This document shows positions 1-7,399 of a stretch of 64,000 nucleotides of DNA, one piece after another. Numbering within the stretch: the stretch's first letter is position 1; each line of letters starts with the position of its first letter. The stretch is from Bacteroidia bacterium (lineage in GTDB: Bacteria > Bacteroidota > Bacteroidia > J057): positions 1,116,001-1,180,000 of the forward strand of contig JAWKNO010000003.1 in the NCBI GenBank assembly GCA_041391665.1. Direction: 5' to 3'. The translations under genes and the position numbers were made by a program. The notes under the pieces were generated by a model, which saw only the letters and a list, made by a program, of their open reading frames with translations, made no database searches and was not told the DNA's origin.

Positions 1-73
1 CCCACAATACGCACAAAATCAACGATTTTGCTTTCATTCGCTAGCGCGGACATCAGCTGCTTGCACACTTTTG

Positions 74-150
74 GGCCAGCGGCTGACTGCCGGGCATATT
101 CTTGCCAGATATTTGCTGATGTGAGGGAAAGAATGGATATTGGTGAGTAG
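74..150 (+). repeat. Partial copy of cassette-leader repeat
   Basis: This stretch is about three-quarters identical by eye to 59209-59290. Shared words are GCCGGG, TGCCAGATRTTTG, GGGAAAG and GATATT. It lacks the downstream ACGCTACGCGTAGCGT palindrome present in the copy at 3690-3790. Like the other copies it lies just upstream of a single small gene, here tspO. It is probably a degraded right half of an attC-like site, but alone it is weak. Confidence 0.45.
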
Positions 151-197
151 AAATCCTAAGGGAGGGTTGATGAAGATGTTGATCATAATTAAATGAA

Positions 198-656
198 ATG
201 ATAGCAAGAATCGTACTTTTTTTGTTTTTGAATTTTGGGGCACTAGGAATTGGTGGACTCTTTACCGGTAAGGGAGTACCATCTGACTGGTATTTGGAGC
301 TCAACAAAGCTCCATGGACTCCTCCCGGCTGGGTATTTGGTCTATCCTGGACTATAATAATGATTTGCTTTTCTATATACATGGCTTCTCTGTGGCCAGG
401 CATTGAGAATAAGAAACTAATCATCGGTTTATATATACTTCAATGGGTTTTGAATGTGGTATGGAATCCGCTGTTTTTCTATTTACACAATATCACAGTT
501 GCATTATTAGTCATCTCACTATTGACACTCCTGATAGGATACATGCTATACAATTATTGGCCTGTGCTGAAAGTAAAGTCTGCACTGTTACTACCATATT
601 TTATTTGGCTTTTGATAGCAACATCTCTAAATGGATATATCTATTTTGAAAATTAA
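198..656 (+). CDS. tspO: TspO/MBR family membrane protein
   Basis: 152 residues, the usual TspO length, with five hydrophobic segments. The tryptophan-rich signature is present: WTPPGWVFG at residues 40-48, QWVLNVVWNPLFF at 82-94 and PYFIWLLIATSLN at 133-145. Family members are inner-membrane proteins that bind porphyrins and sterol-like ligands; bacterial members act in stress or tetrapyrrole regulation. The start ATG follows an AT-rich leader and gives the first membrane helix immediately. The gene stands alone, 32 nt before an unrelated secreted protein, downstream of a partial repeat. The family call is secure; the ligand in this organism is unknown. Confidence 0.93.
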   Translation: MIARIVLFLFLNFGALGIGGLFTGKGVPSDWYLELNKAPWTPPGWVFGLSWTIIMICFSIYMASLWPGIENKKLIIGLYILQWVLNVVWNPLFFYLHNITVALLVISLLTLLIGYMLYNYWPVLKVKSALLLPYFIWLLIATSLNGYIYFEN

Positions 657-688
657 ATATTCCATTTTGTTTTATCTTTCAATTTTCA

Positions 689-2080
689 ATGAAGCGATTA
701 TTTTTAATAGTTACCCTATTTTTTAATGCTTTGTGTAATTCTTTTGCGCAATATGTAGCTGCTCCTGATAGTGTTATCCATAAAGCCTTAGAATGCTTTC
801 AACCAAATAGAAAATTACCTGTTTTTTATTATGATAAAGGTGAGAACACAAAGACGGTCACCGATACTTTCTGGATTTGGAATACTACCCAAAACGATAT
901 TCCCGTTTATTTAAACCCTTATTATCACGAAGATTGGAGTATGCCAGGCGCAGTAAAAGCTAATAGCAAAGCACCCTTGGTGTATTACAAAGCATTTGAA
1001 AACTTTGAAGGTTATTATTTACCGATTAATCAAGGGGCAAGAATAGAATATGGCAAAGAAAATTTGACTGTTACTTTATACACGCAACTCGTTAATAAAA
1101 ATGCTACTATGCACAAAATGCCAGATGGTAGCTTGCAATTTACAATTCCGCTGGACAGTGTAAAACATAATTATTTATATACGTTTCCAAATGGTATAAT
1201 GAAAGAGGCCGGCTGCAAACTAAATGCTGATAGCAGTAAAATTGGAGGAATAACCATAAAATCAAAATTTGGCGATTGGTATGATGTAGCATATCACGGC
1301 ATGAATTTCAGCTTTGAATTAATGAATGCAGCTATCAAAGATTGCAAAGTGTATTATACCAATAGTCGTGATGCTAAAGACTATCCCATTTATGTAACAA
1401 GCAATAAATTCAATTACTTATTTCCTGAAAATGCTAATCAAATTAAGATAATAAAGGATAGCAGCAGCATTACTTACCCTTTGGTGAATGGTGAAAACAA
1501 CAGAACCATTGAATTGTACATACTGCAACCTAACGAGCCTTTTATGATAATAAATAATATTAAGCGACCAGTTGATTACCAACACCATCAATATGCTGTA
1601 TTTTATAATGCATTGCCTGGGCAAGAAAATAACATAACAAATATAAGAGATTATCAAAAAGATTACCCCGATTTAAAAATTTACAATATCCATCATAAAA
1701 CAGTTTTTGATATAGAAAATTTAAGTGAAACCAGCAGAATAAATATCTTGCAAGCGTTACAAAATGATAGCTTAGTAAGCTGTATAGTTAAACTAATTAC
1801 TAAAACAGATGGCAAAAATAATTTTCAAATTTTTGAGAATAGGATATACTGTTTTTTCCCAACAACTGTGCAGCAAGAAAATTTAATAGAAAAAGCAAAA
1901 CGGTTTAATTTTGATTATACATCAACAGAATTCATAACTGAATATAAACACTATTTTAAATACGGCAGCAAATTGTGGGACGAAAAAGCGATGCAGCAAT
2001 TTAATATGCTTTACCAAAGCTATCCCTATTACAATTTCAAAACTAACTATTATCTAATTGCAGAACCAGAGAGTAAGTAA
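689..2080 (+). CDS. Secreted protein of unknown function
   Basis: 463 residues beginning with a clear signal peptide (MKRLFLIVTLFFNALCNSFA, cleavage probably before the Q at 21). No catalytic motif was recognised. Residues about 60-105 (FWIWNTT... with later SMPGAV and a hydrophobic/polar alternation) look like a beta-sandwich of the DUF1573 type, a weak impression only. The C-terminal half is rich in Asn, Lys and Tyr. Base composition is markedly AT-rich, like the neighbouring accessory genes and unlike the GC-richer genes from 9226 on, which suggests horizontal acquisition. The product is probably periplasmic or surface exposed. Confidence 0.7.
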   Translation: MKRLFLIVTLFFNALCNSFAQYVAAPDSVIHKALECFQPNRKLPVFYYDKGENTKTVTDTFWIWNTTQNDIPVYLNPYYHEDWSMPGAVKANSKAPLVYYKAFENFEGYYLPINQGARIEYGKENLTVTLYTQLVNKNATMHKMPDGSLQFTIPLDSVKHNYLYTFPNGIMKEAGCKLNADSSKIGGITIKSKFGDWYDVAYHGMNFSFELMNAAIKDCKVYYTNSRDAKDYPIYVTSNKFNYLFPENANQIKIIKDSSSITYPLVNGENNRTIELYILQPNEPFMIINNIKRPVDYQHHQYAVFYNALPGQENNITNIRDYQKDYPDLKIYNIHHKTVFDIENLSETSRINILQALQNDSLVSCIVKLITKTDGKNNFQIFENRIYCFFPTTVQQENLIEKAKRFNFDYTSTEFITEYKHYFKYGSKLWDEKAMQQFNMLYQSYPYYNFKTNYYLIAEPESK

Positions 2081-2081
2081 A

Positions 2082-2250
2082 ATGATAATTGTAAATACAC
2101 CTAATGATTTTCAAGACTATTTAACCTATTACGCGATAAAGCCTACGCCCAACAACAAATTTGTCCAATAGCGGCGAATTGTTTGAATCCGCTACTGTAC
2201 AAATTCGCAACCGTGATGGCAAACATAACGACAACACCCTACTAACGCAA
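2082..2250 (+). pseudogene. Short coding remnant
   Basis: A 29-codon reading frame from 2082 (MIIVNTPNDFQDYL...) ends in TAG. In another frame, immediately after, the translation SGELFESATVQIRNRDGKHN also looks protein-like. This suggests the frameshifted tail of a decayed gene. The parent was not recognised. Nothing else is visible between the secreted protein and the convergent HxlR gene. Confidence 0.3.
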
Positions 2251-2254
2251 AACT

Positions 2255-2578
2255 TTAACTTGCTGACATTTGTTTTTCGCCCCAACTTCTCATTTGACTG
2301 ATAAAAGGAATTAACTCCATTCCTGTATCGGTAAGTGAATATTCAACTTTGGGAGGAACTTCTAAATACACTTTTCTTGTAATCAGCTTATCAGCTTCCA
2401 ATTCTTTAAGTGTTTGCGTTAGCATTTTGGGAGTTATCCCAACCACAGCTCTGTTTAACTCGCCATACCTGAGACAACCTTCTCTAAGTACCCATAAAAT
2501 TCGGCCTTTATACTTTCCACCTATTCGCTGAAAAGCATAATCGACAGCACACTGAACTTTTTTATTATTTTTTCCCAT
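2255..2578 (-). CDS. HxlR-family transcriptional regulator
   Basis: 107 residues forming one winged helix-turn-helix. Family hallmarks are CAVDYAFQRIGGKYKGRILW at residues 10-29 (the cysteine and the IGGKWK-type segment), RYGELNRAVVGITPKMLTQT for the recognition helices, and the LTxxG wing followed by a helix near the end. HxlR (DUF24) proteins are small, often cysteine-redox or electrophile sensors that repress a divergent target. Here the divergent neighbour is the CPBP membrane protein at 2705, and palindromic sequence lies between them (2624-2652). Local regulation of that gene is a reasonable inference. Confidence 0.92.
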   Translation of the reverse strand: MGKNNKKVQCAVDYAFQRIGGKYKGRILWVLREGCLRYGELNRAVVGITPKMLTQTLKELEADKLITRKVYLEVPPKVEYSLTDTGMELIPFISQMRSWGEKQMSAS

Positions 2579-2623
2579 TTTTTAAAAAATAAAGTCCCTG
2601 ATTTTCAACATTACTATAGTTTT

Positions 2624-2652
2624 AGTATGTACCGTACATTTTTGTAAGTACT
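2624..2652. promoter_or_regulatory. Candidate HxlR operator
   Basis: In the 126-nt divergent gap lies ATGTACCGTACAT (2627-2639), a perfect 6-bp inverted repeat around one base. It is followed by GTAAGTAC at 2644-2651, which is the imperfect inverse of AGTATGTAC at 2624. Paired GTAC-type half-sites are typical of HxlR operators. The position between a divergent regulator and its neighbour supports the call; no transcription start is known. Confidence 0.5.
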
Positions 2653-2704
2653 TGCTGTAAAGATAGCGAATACTTTTATTTGTAAAAAATCAAGCTAATC
2701 TAAA

Positions 2705-3571
2705 ATGAGACAATTAATGAACACGATAATTAAAAAAGTCTTGTATTTCCCTTTAACAAAAATCACAATAGGGATTATCGTCTGCTTTTCTCTATTTGTC
2801 GCAATTCAAAACTTTGTTTTAAAACCATTTATTTATAGTCTTATCCAAGACAAAAGTATTGCCAACCCAATTATTCATTGTATTTCCATTATAGTTTTAT
2901 TAGCTACCTATTACTCTTTATTTCGTTTTTATGATAAAAGAAAAATAACAGAGCTATCCACAAAATATTTACTTAAAGAAATGTTTGGAGGATTTTTCTT
3001 AGGTTTTTTTACAATTTCATTATCTATTTTCATTTTATACTTATTAGGATATTATCAAGCTATTAGTATTTCAACATCTCACTACTCAATAAAGTTTTTC
3101 ACGGTATTAATGCTTGCGGCCTTAATTGAAGACTTGTTTCATAGAGGGTTAATAATACGGGTGTGTGAAAATTGGTTAGGTACTCATCTAACCCTTGTCG
3201 TTGGAATGCTAGTAGAAATGCAACACATTTTTAATCCCAATTCCAGCCTATTTAGTTTTTTCGATTATTTGATTTGGGGGTTTACTATGGCAATGATGTT
3301 TATCTATACTAAAAGAATATGGCTGCCTTTTTTCTTCCATTTAGGCTGGAATTTTTCTCAGCCTCTTTACGGCTCAAATCTCACAGGACTAAATGATATG
3401 GGCAGTATCATTCAATCCAAATTCAATGGTCCTGAACTATTTACAGGTGGTGCAGTTGGAATTGAAGGTTCAATTTTTACAGCATCTTTTTTGTTGCTTA
3501 TTGGAATCATATTTTACTATCGAGCAAAAAGAGAGGGTAAAATTGTAAAAAGCAAACTGTTTAAAAGATGA
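2705..3571 (+). CDS. CPBP-family intramembrane metalloprotease-like protein
   Basis: 288 residues with about seven membrane segments. The conserved CPBP/Abi motifs are visible: IEDLFHRG at residues 141-148 (an E-D pair where most members have EE, with the conserved arginine), H174 in the second motif, and FHLGWN at 211-216 carrying H212 and N216. CPBP proteins are glutamic-type intramembrane proteases related to Rce1 and are involved in peptide maturation or self-immunity. The ED pair may still be active, since Asp can replace Glu, but this is untested. The gene is divergent from the HxlR regulator and probably controlled by it. Confidence 0.85.
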   Translation: MRQLMNTIIKKVLYFPLTKITIGIIVCFSLFVAIQNFVLKPFIYSLIQDKSIANPIIHCISIIVLLATYYSLFRFYDKRKITELSTKYLLKEMFGGFFLGFFTISLSIFILYLLGYYQAISISTSHYSIKFFTVLMLAALIEDLFHRGLIIRVCENWLGTHLTLVVGMLVEMQHIFNPNSSLFSFFDYLIWGFTMAMMFIYTKRIWLPFFFHLGWNFSQPLYGSNLTGLNDMGSIIQSKFNGPELFTGGAVGIEGSIFTASFLLLIGIIFYYRAKREGKIVKSKLFKR

Positions 3572-3689
3572 ATTTTTAAGTCTTGGCAACGGCGTTGTTG
3601 CATGAATCGGGATAAAAAAAGTCGGTCGGTTTTTTGTACACTTGAGAGTATCCGCCCAAGCAATCGCAGCCTAAGGTTCGTAGCTAAGG

Positions 3690-3790
3690 CCATTGTCTCT
3701 GGCATCTACTTGTAAGTCTGAGAGAAATAGAGGATATTCGTAAGAGTCAATAAGAAAATAAACGCTACGCGTAGCGTATATACGGAACAC
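3690..3790 (+). repeat. Cassette-leader repeat with 16-bp palindrome
   Basis: Contains GATATTCGTAAGAG, AATAAGAAAATAAACGCT and the perfect palindrome ACGCTACGCGTAGCGT (3762-3777), followed by ATATACGGA. The same string of words occurs at 59209-59336 and, diverged, at 18534-18655, each time within 40 nt of the start of an isolated small gene. A reversed, diverged copy lies at 53403-53430. In two of these places the repeat runs directly into a cassette-type core, so it is interpreted as the right half of a second attC-like family. Confidence 0.65.
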
Positions 3791-3806
3791 TAGCTGCAAT
3801 CAAAAA

Positions 3807-4490
3807 ATGAGACTACTACAAATTATAGGTCTTTTCCTCATACCCGCATTTACTTGTTCGGCTCAAACAAGACTCTGTTCGGAGAACACCATACCTGGCT
3901 CCAGAAAAACTTGTTATTTCCTCAACTCTGAAAATGATGTTAGAATTGAATATAGTGATTTATCAACTTTGATTATTTGTGACGGATCGTATAAGAAAAA
4001 CAAAAGAAAACTTACCATTTATATAGAAAATCGTGTGATTCAAGTTCGAAAAAATGTGGACACCACCTTAACTGAAACGATTAGAATTACCCATTCGCTT
4101 CACAGTTCTACCGAAGATTCATTGCGGTTCTCAACAATTAAATACTTGGATAAGGAATATAAGCCAGATGCTTTTGGAACATTGTTATTGCCCTATGCTG
4201 GAGGCCCAATAGAAATTATTAAATACCAATCATCTGAAAATTTTATTATTAATCCCCAAAATGATAGTCAAAACCCAGGCGTTGTTATTAGGCTACCGGG
4301 CAAAAATTTTAATTTATATGACATATATTGGGAAAATGGAATCCTTCCGGCGCCATCTGAACCTACAATTATCAAGATGAAGAAAAAGGGAGACAAATAT
4401 GTAACCAAAGAGAAGCGTTGGAGAAGGAAAGAAATGGGAGGTACGCTTTATGAATTTTGGGAGAAAATATATTTTATTGAGAATCCTTAA
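3807..4490 (+). CDS. Hypothetical secreted protein
   Basis: 227 residues with a signal peptide (MRLLQIIGLFLIPAFTCSAQ; cleavage most likely after SA, with a lipidation site at C17 less likely). The mature part is polar and beta-rich, with two early cysteines (CSEN, CYF) and a basic C-terminal stretch (KEKRWRRKE). No family was recognised. The start lies 17 nt after the cassette-leader repeat, and the stop lies 7 nt before the left end of the hairpin element at 4498. It is AT-rich like other cassette-type genes in this window. Confidence 0.65.
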   Translation: MRLLQIIGLFLIPAFTCSAQTRLCSENTIPGSRKTCYFLNSENDVRIEYSDLSTLIICDGSYKKNKRKLTIYIENRVIQVRKNVDTTLTETIRITHSLHSSTEDSLRFSTIKYLDKEYKPDAFGTLLLPYAGGPIEIIKYQSSENFIINPQNDSQNPGVVIRLPGKNFNLYDIYWENGILPAPSEPTIIKMKKKGDKYVTKEKRWRRKEMGGTLYEFWEKIYFIENP

Positions 4491-4606
4491 AGGTATACGG
4501 AATTATCAACTTATTGGGATAAACCACGAAGGTACTGTGTTGAGAAGCAAGGGAAATTTAAAAAAAAGTTATATCTTAGATATAGAGAAGTGGGTCAAAG
4601 ACCGCA

Positions 4607-5699
4607 CTATCTCGTGTAGTCCGGGCCTTGAGTCTGGACTACTTCCGTTTTAGGGGCTAGCTGTTGTTTGGGTGTATGTTTGGGTTGATATTTGGGATCA
4701 TAGGGTCGGTCCGATTTCCATAAGGCATAGATTAAACAAAGGAGTTTGCGTTGTACGGCGACGAGGGCTTTTTTCGTAAGTCCGCCATTGCGCAGGAGGA
4801 GTCGCTGGTAGAGGGCAAATAAAGGGCCTTCTTTTTTCGCAGATGGGCCAGGGCAGGCATATACATGGCCGTTCGCAGGCGGGCATTGCCTTGTTTGGAA
4901 ATGCGGGTCTTCCCCGAGAGGGTACCGCTTTGGCGTTCAATGACATCATATCCGGCATACTTAGTCAGTTGCTTGGCGGACTGAATGGCACTAAACCCAT
5001 CGGTCTCTGCAATGACGGTGGCCAGACTGATCCACCCCACACCGGGGAGCGAATGGAGAATCTGTTCAAACCGTTTACAAAGCTGGGAATCAGCACGTAT
5101 GAGGGCCCTGATTTGGGCTTCAACGGTCCGGATTTCTTTGTGGGTTTGGGCGATTTTCCGTTTGAGGGAACGCACGATTTCCTTGATGGAATAGTGGGCA
5201 TGTTTATAGGCGTGTAGTTGATTTTCCCATGCTACCCGACTCTCTACCAGGGTATTACGAAACCGAACCAACTGCCGAATCTCATGCAACTGCTCACTGA
5301 CGGGTTGCCACTGTGTCAACTTACGATGCAGCGCCATCGAGGCCAGCCCTTTGGCATCTTCCTTGTCGGTTTTGGAATCATGCCCCAGGCTTTTGAGATA
5401 ACTCTTCACCCGTTTGGCCAGCTCCAGACTGACATAATACCCCTGGCCATGGAAGAAATGCAAGAGGTTCTCGTGATAGACCCCTGTTACCTCCAGCAAT
5501 AGCCTACAAGGAATATCGGTATCCTTGCATTTGCTGGCTAGCCATGCTTGCGCAGCCTCAAAACCCGCCTTCGTATTTTGAAAGCTACGCGTAGCGATGA
5601 TCTTCCCTGCTCGGCTTCGGTCAATCCTTTGATACAAGCAGAAAAGGTGGCTTTGGACAGGTCGAAACCCACACCGTAACGAATCCAGGACTTTGTCAT
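4607..5699 (-). pseudogene. IS110-family DEDD transposase, two frameshifts
   Basis: Translation needs three frames. From ATG at 5699 the first frame gives MTKSWIRYGVGFDLSKATFS, containing the first DEDD aspartate (GFDLSK). Near 5605-5612 it shifts to the main frame (KIIATRSFQNT... through LHSLPGVGWISLATVIAETD and QSGTLSGKTRISKQGN), which holds the RuvC-like remainder and the Transposase_20 helix-hairpin-helix and serine region. At an A-run near 4832-4837 it shifts again to the C-terminal tail (FALYQRLLLRNG...LIYALWKSDRPYDP), ending at TAG 4607-4609. Together this makes a full-length ~360-residue IS110 transposase. Programmed frameshifting is not usual in this family, so this copy is probably dead. 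Confidence 0.85.
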
Positions 5700-5930
5700 A
5701 GTAGTGTAATTGAAGGTGATACAAAGAATGAATCTCTCCCCTTGACTCTTCTCACCGTTTGATTCAGGATCGCAACTTCAGTCGTCCTTCCTACAGTACT
5801 GTTCAGCCTGAAGGAGAGAACCAGATAGGACTTTTCCTTTGTGTCAGTATCGGCTCGCTTGATCCGTACTCGGGCACAAATCGGCTTGCCTATCCGGCCT
5901 CATTCTTCTTTTAAGTACTCATCATTTCTT
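5700..5930 (-). ncRNA. Possible IS110 bridge-RNA region
   Basis: About 230 nt of noncoding sequence lie between the transposase start and the resumed hairpin-element sequence. IS110-family elements with this gene order encode a structured bridge RNA in the noncoding end upstream of the transposase. Short pairings are visible on the minus strand (TTCAG with CTGAA about 30 nt apart; CAGTACTG is self-complementary). The call rests on position and family knowledge; no loop assignment was possible by eye. Confidence 0.35.
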
Positions 5931-6100
5931 CTACTTTGCAAACATATGAGGGCACAAGGAAGTCTCAAGGGGCACAAAGCGCAGTTTCCTTGTGCCCTTT
6001 GTGAGGCCTTTGTGTCCCTGGTGGTTTCTGCCTCCCTTCGGAAAGATTACTTTCTCCCAATTACTTTATAATTCCGAAGGTATATAATACAAACTAAACA

Positions 6101-6238
6101 GATGCCAACAGCACCTACACAAAAGTGGCGGTTCAGTGGTTAAATCAAGCTTTTTGCATCTATCAAAGTTTGTGCTTGGTTGACAATGAATTGCTTCGAA
6201 ATCGCCTGCGTTTCATACCCGAAACCGTTATACGGTCA
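6101..6238 (+). repeat. attC-like repeat, copy A
   Basis: Starts with CCAACAGCACCTACACAAAA and AGTGGCGGTTCAGTGGTTAA, has the spacer words TGTGCTTGGTTGACA and TGCTTCGAAATCGCC, and ends in ACCGTTATACGGTC. The outer parts form an imperfect hairpin (GTGGCGGTT with AAATCGCCT; GTAT near the ends). The same architecture recurs at 19796, 59960, 60623 and 61612. It is followed directly by the remnant gene at 6291. Confidence 0.75.
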
Positions 6239-6290
6239 TTGAGTGTAATCATCAACCATTAAGAATGGACAAAACAAATTAGAGCAAAAA

Positions 6291-6429
6291 ATGAATATAC
6301 AGGAGCAAATCAGCCAGTATCTCAACTGTAACGGGTTACTGCATTAAGTTTAAAGCGTTGAAAGACATTAACATTGACATTCTTGAAGAAGCAATAAAAG
6401 ATGGCGTTAAAAAAACAACGAACCGCTAA
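6291..6429 (+). pseudogene. Internally deleted DUF1801-type gene
   Basis: ATG at 6291 opens MNIQEQISQY, the characteristic beginning of Bacteroidota DUF1801 proteins, and stops after 18 codons. In another frame from about 6330 the translation TVTGYCIKFKALKDINIDIL and EEAIKDGVKKTTNR runs to TAA at 6427-6429, which is the characteristic DUF1801 C-terminus. The central ~90 residues are missing. The remnant keeps both ends of the gene and lies exactly between two attC-like sites, so the deletion happened within a cassette. Confidence 0.6.
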
Positions 6430-6558
6430 CAATGTATATACAACATAGGCGTGATAATAGTAAATTAAACCGTTGTCCCCCACTTAAAAATCGCAACAGT
6501 TTGATAGGTTTGATGCCCGCAATCGCCTACTTTGCATATGCAAACCGTCATAGCGCAT
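6424..6558 (+). repeat. Degenerate attC-like repeat
   Basis: The left flank CGCTAACAATGTATATACAA followed by CATAGGCG is approximately the inverse complement of the right flank CGCCTACTTTGCATATGCAA followed by ACCGTCATAGCG. The primary sequence of the middle differs from copies A to E, but the size (~135 bp), palindromic design and placement between two short genes match. The core is GTCATAGCG rather than GTTA. Confidence 0.5.
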
Positions 6559-6575
6559 ATAAAATGACACTGGAA

Positions 6576-7100
6576 ATGATAATAAGACAAGAAACTAAAA
6601 ATGACCATAAAGAGGTCTTTAGTGTAATTGAAAGCGCTTTTAAAGACGCTGAATTCGCAGACAATACTGAACAGTTTTTGGTCGAACGATTAAGAAAATC
6701 AGACGCTTTCATTCCTCAACTATCATTGGTAGCGGAAATAGACGGAAAAATAGTTGGACATATTCTATTGACGAAACTTAAAATCAAAAACAAGTCGACT
6801 GAATTTGATTCATTGGCGTTGGCACCTGTTTCTGTCTTACCTGAATTTCAGCGAAAAGGAATTGGTGGAAAATTGATAGCCGAATCACATAAAATAGCAA
6901 AAGGATTGGGGTATAAATCAATCGTTCTTCTGGGGCACGAAAAATATTATCCAAGATTCGGTTATGAACAAGCAGATAAATACGGAATAGAATTGCCATT
7001 TGAAGTTCCAAAAGAGAATTGTATGGTAATTGAATTGGTTGAAAACGGACTGAAAGGAGTAAATGGAATGGTTGAATATCCTAAAGAGTTTAATGAATAA
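6576..7100 (+). CDS. GNAT-family N-acetyltransferase
   Basis: 174 residues from ATG 6576 (MIIRQETKNDHKEVF). The upstream frame open from 6432 runs through the palindromic repeat and is not coding; ATG 6564 is an alternative. The acetyl-CoA loop is FQRKGIGGKLI, followed by GYKSIVLLGHEKYYPRFGYE, typical of the Acetyltransf_9/YhbS type whose substrates are usually small molecules. The gene is AT-rich and stands as a single unit between attC-like sequences, the commonest type of cargo in integron cassettes. Its substrate is unknown. Confidence 0.88.
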   Translation: MIIRQETKNDHKEVFSVIESAFKDAEFADNTEQFLVERLRKSDAFIPQLSLVAEIDGKIVGHILLTKLKIKNKSTEFDSLALAPVSVLPEFQRKGIGGKLIAESHKIAKGLGYKSIVLLGHEKYYPRFGYEQADKYGIELPFEVPKENCMVIELVENGLKGVNGMVEYPKEFNE

Positions 7101-7106
7101 AAATTC

Positions 7107-7232
7107 GAGCTCAACCCCATCAAATCAAGTCTCAAAAGCTCAGATTCACAAGGTTTGGCGCAAGATATCGCGCAATACCCACCGTAAGCATTGACCCAAA
7201 CTTAACGACCGTGCCCAACCGTTATATGCAAG
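7107..7232 (+). repeat. Possible decayed attC-like site
   Basis: The right end CAACCGTTATATGCAAGCC resembles the right ends of copies A, B and D (GTTATACGG, GTTATAGGGC, GTTATGCAAC) and lies 9 nt before a small gene. ATCAAATCAAG at 7119-7129 recalls the TTAAATCAAG word of the other copies. The left half is not convincingly paired with the right. Confidence 0.35.
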
Positions 7233-7240
7233 CCGAAAAA

Positions 7241-7387
7241 ATGAAAAAACTGACTTTGACAATTCTGACTTCACTTTGGATTTTTGGTTGCACAGAAAGT
7301 AACCGAAGTGAAAACTTACTGGCTAATTGGATAAAAAAGGAGAATTGCAATTTCGATTACTGGACTCAATGGGTCGGGAATAATTAA
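7241..7387 (+). CDS. Small lipoprotein, possibly truncated
   Basis: 48 residues beginning MKKLTLTILTSLWIFGC, a lipoprotein signal with lipobox IFGC at residues 14-17. The mature part is only about 31 residues and ends WTQWVGNN. It starts 9 nt after a GTTA-type core and ends 12 nt before the next gene, so both may belong to one cassette. It could be a genuine short lipoprotein or the front end of a longer broken gene; no continuation in other frames was seen. Confidence 0.5.
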   Translation: MKKLTLTILTSLWIFGCTESNRSENLLANWIKKENCNFDYWTQWVGNN

Positions 7388-7399
7388 ACAAAAAAGATT

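Larger units (their letters stand above)
4600..5930 (-). mobile_element. IS110-family insertion sequence (degenerate)
   Basis: The limits are inferred from the transposase reading frame plus its upstream noncoding region. IS110 elements lack conventional terminal inverted repeats and generally make no clear target duplication, so exact ends cannot be read here. The element sits within the hairpin repeat 4498-6076 and carries one broken transposase gene. A second copy was not seen in this window. Confidence 0.75.
4498..6076. repeat. Hairpin element split by IS110
   Basis: The left end CGGAATTATCAACTTATTGG (4498-4517) and the right end CCCAATTACTTTATAATTCCG-type sequence (6054-6076) are near-perfect inverted repeats. 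They match the ends of the intact elements at 36302-36665 and 45761-46078. Inner sequence also pairs: AAACCACGAAGG after the left end, and its near complement CCTGGTGGTTT at 6017-6027. The right part (CTTTGCAAACATATGAGG at 5935-5952) matches 46019-46035. An IS110 element occupies the middle, so the hairpin element was there first. Confidence 0.7.

Noticed and set aside
2705..3571. CPBP protein as part of a phage-abortive system
   Set aside because: The old 'Abi' label of this family does not imply phage defence; neighbours (HxlR, secreted protein) give no support.
5584..5595. GCTACGCGTAGC inside the IS110 gene as another copy of the leader-repeat palindrome
   Set aside because: It encodes ATRS within the conserved IIATRSF segment of the transposase and lacks the flanking repeat words, so the match is a coincidence.
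6432..6575. Longer start for the GNAT gene
   Set aside because: The extra 48 residues lie in the palindromic repeat and do not resemble the family; ATG 6576 gives the usual MIIRQE beginning.
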